Part shown: piece by piece, positions 50,574-59,638 of the stretch
How positions within the stretch are numbered: position 1 is the stretch's first letter
How the letters are laid out: each line of letters begins with the position of its first letter
Assembly: GCF_006716905.1 (NCBI RefSeq)
Contig: NZ_VFPV01000003.1
Location: forward strand, 1-64,000
Source: Acidovorax temperans
Lineage (GTDB): Bacteria; Pseudomonadota; Gammaproteobacteria; Burkholderiales; Burkholderiaceae_C
Direction: 5' to 3'
DNA: 64,000 nucleotides
Position numbers and translations under genes: made by a program
Notes under the pieces: generated by a model
The model's input: the letters and a program-made list of their open reading frames with translations, nothing else
What the model was told of the DNA's origin: nothing
Databases searched by the model: none

Positions 50574-52292
50574 TTAGGCTGGGGGTAGATCTGTTGGACG
50601 AGTAGCGTCGTCCAGGCTCGGCGCGCTTGGCAAGGTCAACTCAAACCAGAAACAGCTGCCTTTGCCCAGCTCGCTCTCCACGCCCACGCGTCCGCCCATG
50701 CCCTCCACCAGGCGCTTGCAAAGTGCCAGCCCCAACCCCGCGCCCTCAAAAGAGCGCGTCGCCGACCCGTCCATCTGTTCAAAGATCGTGAACAGCCTGG
50801 GTTGGTCTGCGGCGGCAATGCCAATCCCCTGATCGATGACCCGCAACGACCATGTGGTGCGCTCGCCCGCTTCCTGGGCATGGATCTCCAGGCGGATGGC
50901 GCCGCTGTGGCTGAACTTCACGGCGTTGTCGAGCAGGTTCAGCAGCACTTGCTGGATGCGTTCTGCGTCACCCAGATGCCACTGTGCGGGCAGGCCTGGT
51001 GCGGGCACGAGTTCCAGCGAGAAGCCTTTTTGTGCCGCAAGCGGGGCGATCAGCCGTACCGAGCTGGCAGCTACATCGGGCACGGACAAAGGCTCTTGCT
51101 GGAAGGGGACCTGGTGTGCCTCTAGCGCCGCCAGGTCGATCAGATCGTTGAGCAGCACCATGAGCTTTTTCGCGGCCGTCTGCACTTCTTGCAGCATGGG
51201 CCGTACATCGGCTACGGCCGCACGCTTCAGTGCCAGTTCCGTCATCCCCATGATGAGTGTCATGGGCGTGCGCAGCTCGTGCCCCATATTCGCCAGGAAC
51301 ACGGTTTTGGTGCGCAATGCGGCTTCAGCCGCCTGCTTGGCCACAGACAGAGCAGACGTGCGCTCCTTGACCCGCTCTTCGAGCAATTGCCGCTCTTGCT
51401 GCAGCACGCTCTCCAGGCGCACACGCTCTGTCACATCGCGGCCAATGCTGTGGTACCCGGCGGGCCGGCCACGGGCGTCGAAATAGGCCCGGCCAGTCAT
51501 TTCAAACCAGCGGATTTCGCCGTTCTTGCAAGGCAGCGGAAGGATGGCCAGCCGTTCTTTCTGGCGAAGGGCCTGGTCCAGGCTCTGCGCGCCCTCGGCC
51601 GTCAAGATAGCGGAGATGGGTCGCCCGATCACTTCATGCGCAGGCACGCCGCGCAGCCGCTCGTCGGCAGAACTCACATCCGCCACCGTCATGTCTGAGT
51701 TGAGGCGCCAGATCACGTCCTCGGCCCCTTCAGTGAGCAGCCGGTACTGCTGCTCGCGCTTGGACAGGTGCTTGTACAGGCGCTCGCCATGCGAAACGAA
51801 GATATGAAAACACATGCTGCACAACAGCGTTGCCAGCGTGAAAACGATCAGCGCGTGCTGCGTGTAAGGGTGGGACTGGATGCTGTTGGTACCCAGCACC
51901 AGTGCCAGACTGGCAAACGTGTAAGCAATACCCGCTCGCTTGTCCAACAGGATGTAAGCGGTGCCTACCCCCGTGAGGAACCAGACGGCTCGCAGCTCAT
52001 TGGCCTGAGATTGCGTGAGTGCATAGGTGAACAGCAACAGCGCCGCCACCGTCATCACGACAGATACCGCGACGTAGTGCTGGGGGGCTGTCCGCACAAT
52101 CGCCCACAACGCCAGCATGAGCAATATGCCCCCAATCAGCACCTGGCTCCAATAGGGCGGCGGCACGATGAGCGGCGTCAGCCCCAGAACTAGCAGAACC
52201 AGGCTGAACCCCACATTGGCCAGCAGTATCCAGTTGAGCAGGCGTATCTGGAACGCACGCATGCTGATGACGCTGGGCAGGGAGATGGGCAT
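50574..52292 (-). CDS. PAS-containing membrane sensor histidine kinase
   Basis: 572 residues. Six or so membrane helices (about 15-170) without a large periplasmic loop, then a PAS/PAC domain ([19 protein letters not shown] through [16 protein letters not shown], about 185-290), a coiled-coil, and a kinase core: H-box [16 protein letters not shown] with H338, N-box [14 protein letters not shown]1 IDQGIGIA and G2 [12 protein letters not shown]. No receiver domain, and no response regulator gene adjoins, so it is an orphan. Start uncertain (ATG codons at 52292 and 52262). Confidence 0.9.
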   Translation of the reverse strand: MPISLPSVISMRAFQIRLLNWILLANVGFSLVLLVLGLTPLIVPPPYWSQVLIGGILLMLALWAIVRTAPQHYVAVSVVMTVAALLLFTYALTQSQANELRAVWFLTGVGTAYILLDKRAGIAYTFASLALVLGTNSIQSHPYTQHALIVFTLATLLCSMCFHIFVSHGERLYKHLSKREQQYRLLTEGAEDVIWRLNSDMTVADVSSADERLRGVPAHEVIGRPISAILTAEGAQSLDQALRQKERLAILPLPCKNGEIRWFEMTGRAYFDARGRPAGYHSIGRDVTERVRLESVLQQERQLLEERVKERTSALSVAKQAAEAALRTKTVFLANMGHELRTPMTLIMGMTELALKRAAVADVRPMLQEVQTAAKKLMVLLNDLIDLAALEAHQVPFQQEPLSVPDVAASSVRLIAPLAAQKGFSLELVPAPGLPAQWHLGDAERIQQVLLNLLDNAVKFSHSGAIRLEIHAQEAGERTTWSLRVIDQGIGIAAADQPRLFTIFEQMDGSATRSFEGAGLGLALCKRLVEGMGGRVGVESELGKGSCFWFELTLPSAPSLDDATRPTDLPPA

Positions 52293-52314
52293 GGTGCTCG
52301 CCACTTTGAGATGA

Positions 52315-52372
52315 AGTCTATATTTTATGTTTTTATCATAAATTTTTTTCAAATAAATCAAATTTTATGATT
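52315..52372. promoter_or_regulatory. AT-rich promoter region of the histidine kinase gene
   Basis: A 58-bp tract almost free of G and C (runs such as TTTTTATCATAAATTTTTTTC) in otherwise GC-rich DNA. Its position directly upstream of the kinase start suggests promoter or nucleoid-protein binding. Exact hexamers cannot be assigned with confidence. Confidence 0.5.
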
Positions 52373-52493
52373 GCAAGCCGCGGCAGATTTGGCTTGGTGC
52401 TGGGAAGAAGCAGCGCGCTGCTCCAGCTTCGCACTGTGTGTGCGTGGGGGTCTGCCCAGCTTTCCACTGCGGTGGGCTTGCAGGCGGCGCCAT

Positions 52494-52523
52494 GAAAAAA
52501 GGGAACGTGACAATCACGTTCCC
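52494..52523 (-). terminator. Terminator after mini-gene 2
   Basis: Perfect 10-bp stem GGGAACGTGA / TCACGTTCCC, loop CAA, followed on the minus strand by six T. It ends the transcript of the 23-codon gene before the kinase gene. Confidence 0.88.
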
Positions 52524-52632
52524 TTGGTAATTTGGGTGTATCGGCGGTAGGAGATTCAGCGTTTTTCTACACCTAGGGTGAGCATTTCATGGGGCTAAAA
52601 AAGACCCACATACCGAATGCTCAACATGCCAA

Positions 52633-52704
52633 TCAAAGCGCTGCCGGTGCGCGTTTGCGGTCACGTTCGTCGTCGGGCCAAGCGTTCAAAATTGTGGTGT
52701 TCAT
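52633..52704 (-). CDS. Mini-gene 2: 23-residue protein, paralogue of mini-gene 1
   Basis: The product starts MNTTILNAW, continues PDDERDRKR and ends APAAL. AGGAG lies 8 bases before the ATG and a terminator lies downstream. Thirteen consecutive residues (LNAWPDDERDRKR) are identical to mini-gene 1, while the surrounding DNA is largely different, so selection on the peptide is likely. It is hydrophilic with one Trp and a strongly charged centre: no membrane helix, no signal peptide. I recognise no family. It could be a regulatory or leader peptide or a peptide precursor. Confidence 0.7.
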   Translation of the reverse strand: MNTTILNAWPDDERDRKRAPAAL

Positions 52705-52750
52705 GGGAAAAGCTCCTGAGATAGTCAGTCAACGCACTTACCGGATGGGT

Positions 52751-52758
52751 GGTTGACA
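52751..52758. promoter_or_regulatory. GGTTGACA element upstream of mini-gene 2
   Basis: The octamer GGTTGACA (TGTCAACC on the mini-gene strand) starts 47 bases before the ATG. The same octamer occurs 48 bases before mini-gene 1, and both are followed on the minus strand by three variable bases and CAT. Shared position suggests a common control element; TTGACA on the plus strand could also be a -35 hexamer. Confidence 0.4.
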
Positions 52759-52843
52759 GCATCGCCTTCACAAACACAAAAACTTGCACCGGTTTCGGTC
52801 AGAGATGGAGGGGGCTGCGCCACCTTCCAGAAACTCGCAGGCA

Positions 52844-52870
52844 GAAAAAAGCCCCGGAGTCCGGGGCTTT
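52844..52870 (-). terminator. Terminator after mini-gene 1
   Basis: Stem AAAGCCCCGG / CCGGGGCTTT with a three-base loop; on the minus strand it is followed by a T-run. It separates the two mini-genes into single-gene transcripts. Confidence 0.88.
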
Positions 52871-52912
52871 GAAAGAGGAACCTGGAGATGCGACGCCAAT
52901 GTCGCCTGTTGC

Positions 52913-52987
52913 TCAGCAGCGGGCAGGAGAGCGTTTGCGATCGCGTTCGTCGTCGGGCCAAGCGTTCAACATGTGGGTGGTGTTCAT
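52913..52987 (-). CDS. Mini-gene 1: 24-residue protein, paralogue of mini-gene 2
   Basis: The product starts MNTTHMLNAW, continues PDDERDRKR and ends SPARC. AGGAG lies 9 bases before the ATG, and a terminator follows about 40 bases after the stop. Compared with mini-gene 2 it has one extra residue near the start and differs in the last five. The DNA identity is highest inside the frame and includes synonymous changes (CGC GAT CGC against CGT GAC CGC). The frame is open further upstream but without a ribosome binding site. Function unknown. Confidence 0.7.
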   Translation of the reverse strand: MNTTHMLNAWPDDERDRKRSPARC

Positions 52988-53034
52988 ACTGGAAAACTCC
53001 TGTGATGGAACCACAACGTGCGCCGTGCATGCCC

Positions 53035-53042
53035 GGTTGACA
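53035..53042. promoter_or_regulatory. GGTTGACA element upstream of mini-gene 1
   Basis: Same octamer and nearly the same distance to the start codon as for mini-gene 2. See that entry for the shared flanking bases. Confidence 0.4.
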
Positions 53043-53077
53043 CCCTGATCCAAAAAATTTCTGTTTTTTGTATGGCT

Positions 53078-53137
53078 TGATTTGCTCCTGAATTGATAGC
53101 TGTTGGCGCTTTCTGGGTAAGCGCTAGGCCCAAAAAT
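53078..53137. repeat. Palindromic intergenic repeat, copy 9
   Basis: TTGATTTGCTCCTGAATTGATAGC, TGTTGGCGCTTTCTGGGTAAGCGC, then TAGGCCCAAAAA. It lies between mini-gene 1 and the ABC-F gene. Confidence 0.75.
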
Positions 53138-53163
53138 CGTCAGCAATAGCCGGTGATGCTCAT

Positions 53164-55203
53164 TCAAGCAGGGCTGCTGGCACCCATGTCTTCCAGGGCC
53201 GCAGAAATCTCCAGCCACCGCTCTTCGAGCTTTTCCGTTTCGTCTTGCCCTTGTTTTAGGCGTTTGCCGCAGTCGGCAATTTCCGCAGGGGGCAGGGGCT
53301 GGGTGAGTCGGGTTTCCAGTTCAGCACGCTCGGCGGCCAAGGTGGCCAAGCGTTTGTCGATCTGCTCCAGCTCTTTCTTGAGCGGGCGGGCTTTGTCTGC
53401 CAGTTGCTGGCGCGCCTGGGCATCCAGGCGGCGCTGTTCTTTGCTGTCCTTGATCTGAGGCGCGGGGGCAGCAGCCGCAGATGGAGGAGGCGTCGTTTCT
53501 GGCGCGGGGGTGGCAGGGGCTGCTGCTGCGATGCGGGCGGCGGCCTCGTCCTGGCGCGTTTGCTCGCGCAGGCGTTTGGATTCTTCCAGCAGGTAGCGCT
53601 GGTAGTCGTCCAGATCACCGTCGAAGGGGCCGACCACACCGCGCCCGACCAGCCAGAACTCGTCGCACACCGCGCGCAGCAGGGCGCGGTCATGGCTGAC
53701 CAGCATCACGGTGCCTTCAAATTCGTTGAGTGCCATCGAGAGGGCTTCACGGGTGGCCAGGTCAAGGTGGTTGGTTGGTTCGTCCAGCAGCAGCAGGTTG
53801 GGGCGCTGCCAGACCATCATGGCCAGCACCAGGCGGGCTTTTTCGCCACCGCTCATGGTGCCCACGGCCTGTTTGACCATGTCACCGCTGAAGTTGAAGC
53901 TGCCCAGAAAGCTGCGCAGGTCCTGTTCGCGGGTGGATTCACGGGCGTTGGCGCCCATCTCGCGGGCCAGGCGGATCATGTGCTCCAGCGGGTTTTCGCC
54001 GGGGCGCAGCACGTCCAGTTCCTGCTGGGCGAAGTAGCCGATGGACAGGCCCTTGCCTTCCGTCACCGTACCGGCCAGCGGCGCCATTTCACGGGCGATG
54101 GTTTTGACCAGCGTGGACTTGCCCTGGCCATTGGCACCCAGGATGCCGATGCGCTGGCCGGCCAGAACCGAGCGGTTGACGCCTTGCAGAATGGTTTTGG
54201 TGCCGTCTTCAGTCTGGTAGCCAAACGAAGCATCGCTGATGGCCAGCATGGGGTTGGGCAGGTTGACCGGTTCCTTGAACTCGAAGGTGAACTCGGCCTC
54301 GGCGAGCAGGGGCGCGACGCGTTCCATGCGTTCCAGCGCCTTGACGCGGCTCTGCGCCTGCTTGGCTTTGCTGGCTTTGGCCTTGAAACGGTCGATGAAC
54401 TTCTGCAGGTGGGCAATCTTGTCCTGCTGCTTGGCGTAGGCGGCCTGTTGCAGCTCCATTTGCTGGGCACGCAGCTCTTCAAATTTGCTGTAGTTGCCGC
54501 CGTAACGTGTCAGCTTGGCGCTATCAATTTGCAGCGTGACGTTGGTGACGGCGTCCAGAAACTCGCGGTCATGGCTGATGACGATCATCGTGCCGGCGTA
54601 TTTTTTGAGCCAGGCTTCCAGCCACACCAGCGCATCCAAGTCCAAGTGGTTGGTGGGCTCGTCCAGCAGCAACAAGTCAGAAGGGCACATCAGCGCGCGA
54701 GCGAGCTGCAGCCGCATGCGCCAGCCGCCCGAGAAGCTGTTGACGGGGCGGTCAAGCTCATGCGCCTGAAAGCCCAGCCCCAGGATCAGCGCCTGGGCGC
54801 GTGGTTCTGCATCGTGGTCGCCTGCGTCAGCCAGGTCGGTGTAGACCTGCGCAATGGCCATGCCATGCTCCGGGTCGTCGTAGCTGGCGTCGCTGTTTTC
54901 GAGCTGCAGGCGCTGCGCGTGCAGTTCCGCCAGTCGGGTGTCGCCCGCCAGAACGAAGGCCGTGGCGGTTTCGTCTGTTTCCGGCATGTTCTGCGCCACC
55001 TGGGCCATGCGCCACTGCTTGGGAATGGAGAAATCGCCGCCGTCTTCGTGCAGCGTGCCATTGAGCAGGGCAAACAGGGTGGATTTGCCTGCGCCATTGC
55101 GGCCCACCAGGCCGACTTTTTCGCCGGGGTTGAGTGTGACGGAGACGTTGTCCAGCAGCACCTTGGTGCCCCGGCGCAGGACGATATTTTTGAGAGTGAT
55201 CAT
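53164..55203 (-). CDS. ABC-F family ATP-binding protein (YheS/Uup-like)
   Basis: 679 residues. Two ABC domains in one chain: Walker A GRNGAGKST and GANGQGKST, signatures FSGGWRMRLQLARAL and MSGGEKARLVLAMM, Walker B LLLLDEPTNHLD in both. A linker (PtIM) with charged coiled-coil lies between them, and a Lys/Glu/Gln-rich coiled-coil ends the protein. No membrane domain: ABC-F proteins act on the ribosome or in repair of stalled translation. The ATG opening MITLKNIVLRRG is the family start. Confidence 0.94.
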   Translation of the reverse strand: MITLKNIVLRRGTKVLLDNVSVTLNPGEKVGLVGRNGAGKSTLFALLNGTLHEDGGDFSIPKQWRMAQVAQNMPETDETATAFVLAGDTRLAELHAQRLQLENSDASYDDPEHGMAIAQVYTDLADAGDHDAEPRAQALILGLGFQAHELDRPVNSFSGGWRMRLQLARALMCPSDLLLLDEPTNHLDLDALVWLEAWLKKYAGTMIVISHDREFLDAVTNVTLQIDSAKLTRYGGNYSKFEELRAQQMELQQAAYAKQQDKIAHLQKFIDRFKAKASKAKQAQSRVKALERMERVAPLLAEAEFTFEFKEPVNLPNPMLAISDASFGYQTEDGTKTILQGVNRSVLAGQRIGILGANGQGKSTLVKTIAREMAPLAGTVTEGKGLSIGYFAQQELDVLRPGENPLEHMIRLAREMGANARESTREQDLRSFLGSFNFSGDMVKQAVGTMSGGEKARLVLAMMVWQRPNLLLLDEPTNHLDLATREALSMALNEFEGTVMLVSHDRALLRAVCDEFWLVGRGVVGPFDGDLDDYQRYLLEESKRLREQTRQDEAAARIAAAAPATPAPETTPPPSAAAAPAPQIKDSKEQRRLDAQARQQLADKARPLKKELEQIDKRLATLAAERAELETRLTQPLPPAEIADCGKRLKQGQDETEKLEERWLEISAALEDMGASSPA

Positions 55204-55408
55204 GAGAGTGCAGGCAGGGCGGGGGCTGCGCAGTGCGTTGCCCTGTCCACCCTGTGTAGGGTAGGCCCCTGGCCCATCAACGCGGCACACGGTGAGTGTG
55301 TGCGGTGGGCTGGAGGCAGCCTTCTATTATCGGGGTTTCAGTGACCGGGTGGTCTGGGCCCGGTTTCGGGAAGAGGGCGGAAGCTCAAGATGCGCCGCCC
55401 ACCTGCCG

Positions 55409-56317
55409 TCAGCCTTGTCCCAGCAAGGCTTGGCGGGTGACCAGCAGCACTTGGTCTTCACCGGCGCTGGTTTCGATCCAGAACACGGGCAATGTCGGGA
55501 AGGCAGCTTCAAAAAATTCCCGTTCGTTGCCGATTTCCAGCACCAACACGGCGTGTTCGCTCATGCGTGCGGGCGCATCGCGCAGCAGCCTGCGAATGAA
55601 ATCCATGCCATCGGTGCCGCCTGCCAGGGCCAGTTCAGGCTCTGCCCGGTATTCGGCAGGCAGGTTCGACATGCTTTGCGCGTTGACGTAGGGCGGGTTG
55701 CACAGAATCAAGTCCCACGGGCCGGGTAGCGACTCCATGCCGTCCGAGATTTGTAACTGCACGCGCTGCGCCAAGCCGTGCTTGTCCACGTTGATGCGCG
55801 CAACGGCGAGCGCATCGGCAGAAATGTCAGCGCCCGTGACTTCTACTTCCGGGTACGCCATGGCGGCCAGGATGGCCAGGCTGCCATTGCCGGTGCACAA
55901 ATCGAGCACACGGCGGGTGTGTTCCCCCAAAAAGTCGTCAATGCTGCCGTCGGCCAGCAGTTCAGCGATGAAGCTGCGGGGCACGATGGCGCGCTCGTCC
56001 ACGTAGAACGGCACGCCTTGCAGCCAGGCCTCATGCGTGAGGTAGGCCGCAGGTTTGCGCGTCTGGATGCGCTGGTCGATCAACGCATCGACCGCAGCCG
56101 CTTCTTCGGCAGTCACGGTGCGGTGGGCGATGGAATCTGGCGCGTCAGACAGGTCGCTGTCCAGGGGCAGTCCCAGGCGCCACAACACCAGCCATGCGGC
56201 TTCGTCTTCGGCGTTGGTCGTGCCGTGGCCAAAAGCCAGTCCGGCAGAAGACAACCGCTGAGCAGCCCGTGCGACGGCGGCAGCGACGGTCAGGGGTTGG
56301 GTGGGGGTGTGGCTCAT
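55409..56317 (-). CDS. prmB: Ribosomal protein L3 N5-glutamine methyltransferase
   Basis: 302 residues. SAM motif [16 protein letters not shown], catalytic NPPY in [13 protein letters not shown], and [13 protein letters not shown] typical of PrmB rather than PrmC. It methylates a Gln of ribosomal protein L3. Its ATG overlaps the dapE stop (ATGA). Confidence 0.94.
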   Translation of the reverse strand: MSHTPTQPLTVAAAVARAAQRLSSAGLAFGHGTTNAEDEAAWLVLWRLGLPLDSDLSDAPDSIAHRTVTAEEAAAVDALIDQRIQTRKPAAYLTHEAWLQGVPFYVDERAIVPRSFIAELLADGSIDDFLGEHTRRVLDLCTGNGSLAILAAMAYPEVEVTGADISADALAVARINVDKHGLAQRVQLQISDGMESLPGPWDLILCNPPYVNAQSMSNLPAEYRAEPELALAGGTDGMDFIRRLLRDAPARMSEHAVLVLEIGNEREFFEAAFPTLPVFWIETSAGEDQVLLVTRQALLGQG

Positions 56318-57507
56318 GCTGCCACCGCCATGCGTTCCAGCGCTTGCTGACGCAGGTTTTCCAGCGTGCGGCGATAAATGTTCTTCAGCGGTTCAATGTC
56401 GGCCACCACCACATACTCATCGATCTTGTGGATCGTGGCGTTGGGCGGGCCCAGTTCAATGACCTGGGGGCAGATCTGGGCGATGAAACGCCCGTCGCTG
56501 GTGCCGCCCGTGGTGGACAGTTCGGTGGAAAGCCCCGTTTCGCCGGCAATGGCTTGTTGCACTGCGGTGACCAGCTCTCCAGGCGTGGTCAGGAAGGGCT
56601 GGCCGCCCAGCGTCCAGCGCAGGTCGTATTCCAGTCCATGGCGGTCGAGCACGGCGTGCACCCGCTGCTGCAGGCTTTCGGCTGTGGATTCTGTGCAGAA
56701 CCGGAAGTTGAAGTCCACCACCACATCGCCGGGGATGATGTTGGTGGCGCCCGTGCCCCCGTGGATGTTGCTGATCTGCCAGCTGGTGGGCGGGAAGAAG
56801 GCGTTGCCTTGGTCCCACACGGTGGCTGCCAGTTCGGCCAGCGCAGGCAGGGCTTGGTGGATGGGGTTGCGGGCGAGTTGGGGATAGGCGATGTGGCCCT
56901 GGATGCCGCGCACGGTGAGCTTGCCGCTCAAGGTGCCGCGGCGGCCGTTCTTGATCATGTCGCCCGTGCGCTCGACCGAGGTGGGCTCACCCACGATGCA
57001 ATAGTCGAGAGGCTCACCACGCGCGCGGAGTTGCTCCACCACCACCTTCGTGCCATCCACGGAAGGGCCTTCCTCGTCGCTGGTCAGCAGGAAAGCGATG
57101 TTGAGCGGTGCATCAGGGTAGGCAGCCAGAAATTCTTCCACGGCCACCACAAACGCGGCAATGGACGTCTTCATGTCGCTGGCGCCACGCCCGTACAGCT
57201 TGCCGTCCTTGTGGGTGGGGGTGAACGGGTCACTGCTCCACTGGGCCAACGGGCCTGTGGGCACCACGTCGGTATGGCCTGCAAATACTATGGTTTTGAT
57301 AGCTGCTGGCGCTTGTCCAGATTGCGCTGCAGGCCTTTTTGCCCACAAGTTGCTGACACGGAAATCGGCAGGCCCGCTGTCCAGCCGTTCGCACACAAAT
57401 CCCAGGGGTTGAAGGCGCTGCGCGAGCAGTTCCAGGCATCCTTCGTCCAGCGGCGTGATGGAGGGCAGGGCGATCAGTTGTTCAGCAAGGTGCAGGGTAC
57501 GGGTCAT
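56314..57507 (-). CDS. dapE: Succinyl-diaminopimelate desuccinylase with repeat-derived insertion
   Basis: 397 residues (typical 375-380). A two-zinc M20 hydrolase giving LL-diaminopimelate for lysine and peptidoglycan. Zinc/catalytic segments [40 protein letters not shown] and VGEPTSVER are intact. Residues ~56-73 ([18 protein letters not shown]), just before the VFAGHTD strand, are encoded by a copy of the genome's palindromic repeat and are an insertion relative to E. coli DapE. The ATG at 57507 was preferred to a TTG two codons upstream. Confidence 0.94.
   Translation of the reverse strand: MTRTLHLAEQLIALPSITPLDEGCLELLAQRLQPLGFVCERLDSGPADFRVSNLWAKRPAAQSGQAPAAIKTIVFAGHTDVVPTGPLAQWSSDPFTPTHKDGKLYGRGASDMKTSIAAFVVAVEEFLAAYPDAPLNIAFLLTSDEEGPSVDGTKVVVEQLRARGEPLDYCIVGEPTSVERTGDMIKNGRRGTLSGKLTVRGIQGHIAYPQLARNPIHQALPALAELAATVWDQGNAFFPPTSWQISNIHGGTGATNIIPGDVVVDFNFRFCTESTAESLQQRVHAVLDRHGLEYDLRWTLGGQPFLTTPGELVTAVQQAIAGETGLSTELSTTGGTSDGRFIAQICPQVIELGPPNATIHKIDEYVVVADIEPLKNIYRRTLENLRQQALERMAVAA
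57288..57341. repeat. Palindromic repeat, copy 10, inside dapE
   Basis: CTATGGTTTTGATAGCTGC, TGGCGCTTGTCCAGATTGCG, then CTGCAGGCCTTTTTG: same blocks and order as the intergenic copies, with a partly decayed inverted core. It is translated in frame on the minus strand. Confidence 0.75.
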
Positions 57508-57546
57508 TGGCAATCACAGGTTTCAAGCGCGCTGGGCCCAACGGGC

Positions 57547-58707
57547 TCAGCTGCCTTTGACGTCCAGCACGATCTCGGTGAACGAGGGCTGGTCGTCGGG
57601 GGTGTCGCGGGCTTCTTTTTGCGCTTTCGCGGCATTGGCGGCCTGGGCAAAGTCGTTTTGCAGGCGCCACATCAGGTTGGTGGGCGAATCGGCATAGGCC
57701 ATGCCTTCCTTGCGGTCGATCTTCTTTTCCATGATCAGGCGCGCGAGGTCTTCTTCAAAGGTTTGCGAACCTTCGGCCATGGATTTCTCCATGGCGTCTT
57801 TGACGCCGGAAAAGTCGCCTTTTTCCACCAGATCAGCCACCAGCTTGGTATTGAGCATGACTTCCACGGCAGGAACGCGTGCGCCTTCCACCGTGCGCAC
57901 CAGGCGTTGCGAGACGATGGCTTTGAGGGACGAGGCCAGGTCACCGAGCATGGTGGGGCGCACCTCGGCAGGGTAGAAGCTCAGAATGCGGTTGAGTGCC
58001 TGGTAGCTGTTGTTGCCGTGCAAGGTAGCAAGGCACAAGTGGCCCGACTGCGCATACGCGATGGCCGAGGACATGGTTTCCCGGTCACGGATTTCCCCGA
58101 TCAGAATCACGTCAGGGGCTTGGCGCAGTGCATTCTTGAGGGCGGTCTGCAGCGATTGGGTGTCACTGCCGATCTCGCGCTGGTTCACGATCGATTTCTT
58201 GTTGCGGAACTGGTATTCCACCGGGTCTTCGATGGTGAGAATGTGCCCGGACATCAAGGCGTTGCGCGTGTCGATCATGGAGGCCAGGGTGGTGCTTTTG
58301 CCAGAGCCCGTAGCGCCCACCACCAGAATCAGGCCGCGCTTTTCCAGAATCAGTTCGGTCAGGACGGGCGGCAGGTTCAGCGATTCAAAATCGGGCACCT
58401 GCTGCGAGATGAAGCGAACCACCACGGCATAGCTGCCGCGCTGGCGCATGGCGCTGATACGGAAGCGCCCGACGCCTGAGAGCGGCACGCCCATGTTCAG
58501 CTCGCCGGTTTCCTCCAGCTCTTCAATGCGCTCGGCGGGGACGATTTCAGACAGCAGGTTGCGTGGAGCGTCTGGCGGCAGCACCTGGTTGTTGATCGGT
58601 ATGCACTCGCCGTTGATCTTGATCAGCGCCGGGGCGTTGGCAGACAGGTAAACGTCTGACGCTTTCTTTTCGCTCATCAGGCGAAGAATCCGCTCCATCG
58701 TACTCAT
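57547..58707 (-). CDS. pilU: Type IV pilus retraction ATPase PilU
   Basis: 386 residues. Walker A GATGSGKST, Asp box and His box segments (LTIEDPVEYQF, SGHLCLATLHGN), and the retraction motif region LIGEIRDRETM. The C-terminal end after AYADSPTNL is longer than PilT and matches PilU, the accessory motor. No pilT adjoins; the gene sits between dapD and dapE in the same direction. GAGGGAGA precedes the ATG. Confidence 0.92.
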   Translation of the reverse strand: MSTMERILRLMSEKKASDVYLSANAPALIKINGECIPINNQVLPPDAPRNLLSEIVPAERIEELEETGELNMGVPLSGVGRFRISAMRQRGSYAVVVRFISQQVPDFESLNLPPVLTELILEKRGLILVVGATGSGKSTTLASMIDTRNALMSGHILTIEDPVEYQFRNKKSIVNQREIGSDTQSLQTALKNALRQAPDVILIGEIRDRETMSSAIAYAQSGHLCLATLHGNNSYQALNRILSFYPAEVRPTMLGDLASSLKAIVSQRLVRTVEGARVPAVEVMLNTKLVADLVEKGDFSGVKDAMEKSMAEGSQTFEEDLARLIMEKKIDRKEGMAYADSPTNLMWRLQNDFAQAANAAKAQKEARDTPDDQPSFTEIVLDVKGS

Positions 58708-58799
58708 GGGTATCTCCCTCTCGTTCTGGGTCTGCCAGCGGCCTAGGCGGCTCTTTTCAAGGCCGGCGCGGCGCGCGCGCCAGCCCTGGGCCTGCGCGA

Positions 58800-59633
58800 T
58801 CAGTCGCGCAGCAGATCGTTGATGCTGGTCTTGGAACGCGTTTGCGCATCCACTTGCTTGACGATGATGGCGGCATACATGCTGTAAGGCGCGCCGTTGG
58901 CGGCCGTCTTGGGCAGGTTGCCGCTGACCACCACGGAACCTGCAGGCACGCGGCCGTAGCTGATTTCGCCGGTAGCGCGGTTGAAGATGGGGGTGCTTTG
59001 GCCCAGGTACACGCCCATGCCCAGAACCGAGTTTTCTTCCACCACCACGCCTTCGACGACTTCGGAGCGCGCACCGATGAAGCAGTTGTCTTCAATGATG
59101 GTGGGGCCTGCTTGCAGCGGCTCCAGCACGCCGCCAATGCCCACGCCGCCCGACAGGTGCACGCCAGCGCCGATCTGTGCGCAGGAACCCACGGTGGCCC
59201 AGGTGTCCACCATGGTGCCTTCGCCGACATAGGCGCCGATGTTGACGTAAGAGGGCATCAGGATGGCGCCCTTGGCGATGTAGCTGCCGCGGCGGGCCAC
59301 GGCTGGAGGCACCACGCGCACGCCGGTCGCCTTGAGTTCATCAGCGCTCAGGTGGGCAAACTTGGTTTGCACCTTGTCGTAGAAAGTCAGGTCGCCCGAC
59401 TGGATGACGTCGTTGTCCTTGAGGCGGAAGGACAGCAGCACGGCCTTCTTGATCCACTGGTGTACCGTCCATTGGCCCACGGCCTCACGGGTAGCCACGC
59501 GCAGCGTGCCGTTGTTCAGCTCGGCAATCACTTGCTCCACCGCATCCACCACTTCCTTGGGGGCAGAGGCGGGGGACAGGTTGGCGCGGTTTTCCCAGGC
59601 GGTTTCGATGGTGTTTTGCAGTTGTTGGCTCAT
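58800..59633 (-). CDS. dapD: Tetrahydrodipicolinate N-succinyltransferase
   Basis: 277 residues. A left-handed beta-helix (hexapeptide repeats near 110-210: [34 protein letters not shown]) after an N-terminal helical domain. It adds succinate to tetrahydrodipicolinate in the lysine pathway. The ATG opening [16 protein letters not shown] was chosen over a longer frame. Confidence 0.96.
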   Translation of the reverse strand: MSQQLQNTIETAWENRANLSPASAPKEVVDAVEQVIAELNNGTLRVATREAVGQWTVHQWIKKAVLLSFRLKDNDVIQSGDLTFYDKVQTKFAHLSADELKATGVRVVPPAVARRGSYIAKGAILMPSYVNIGAYVGEGTMVDTWATVGSCAQIGAGVHLSGGVGIGGVLEPLQAGPTIIEDNCFIGARSEVVEGVVVEENSVLGMGVYLGQSTPIFNRATGEISYGRVPAGSVVVSGNLPKTAANGAPYSMYAAIIVKQVDAQTRSKTSINDLLRD

Positions 59634-59638
59634 GTTGT

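Noticed and set aside
53404-55344. 646-codon plus-strand frame
   Set aside because: Antisense of the ABC-F gene, a known effect of high-GC codon bias.
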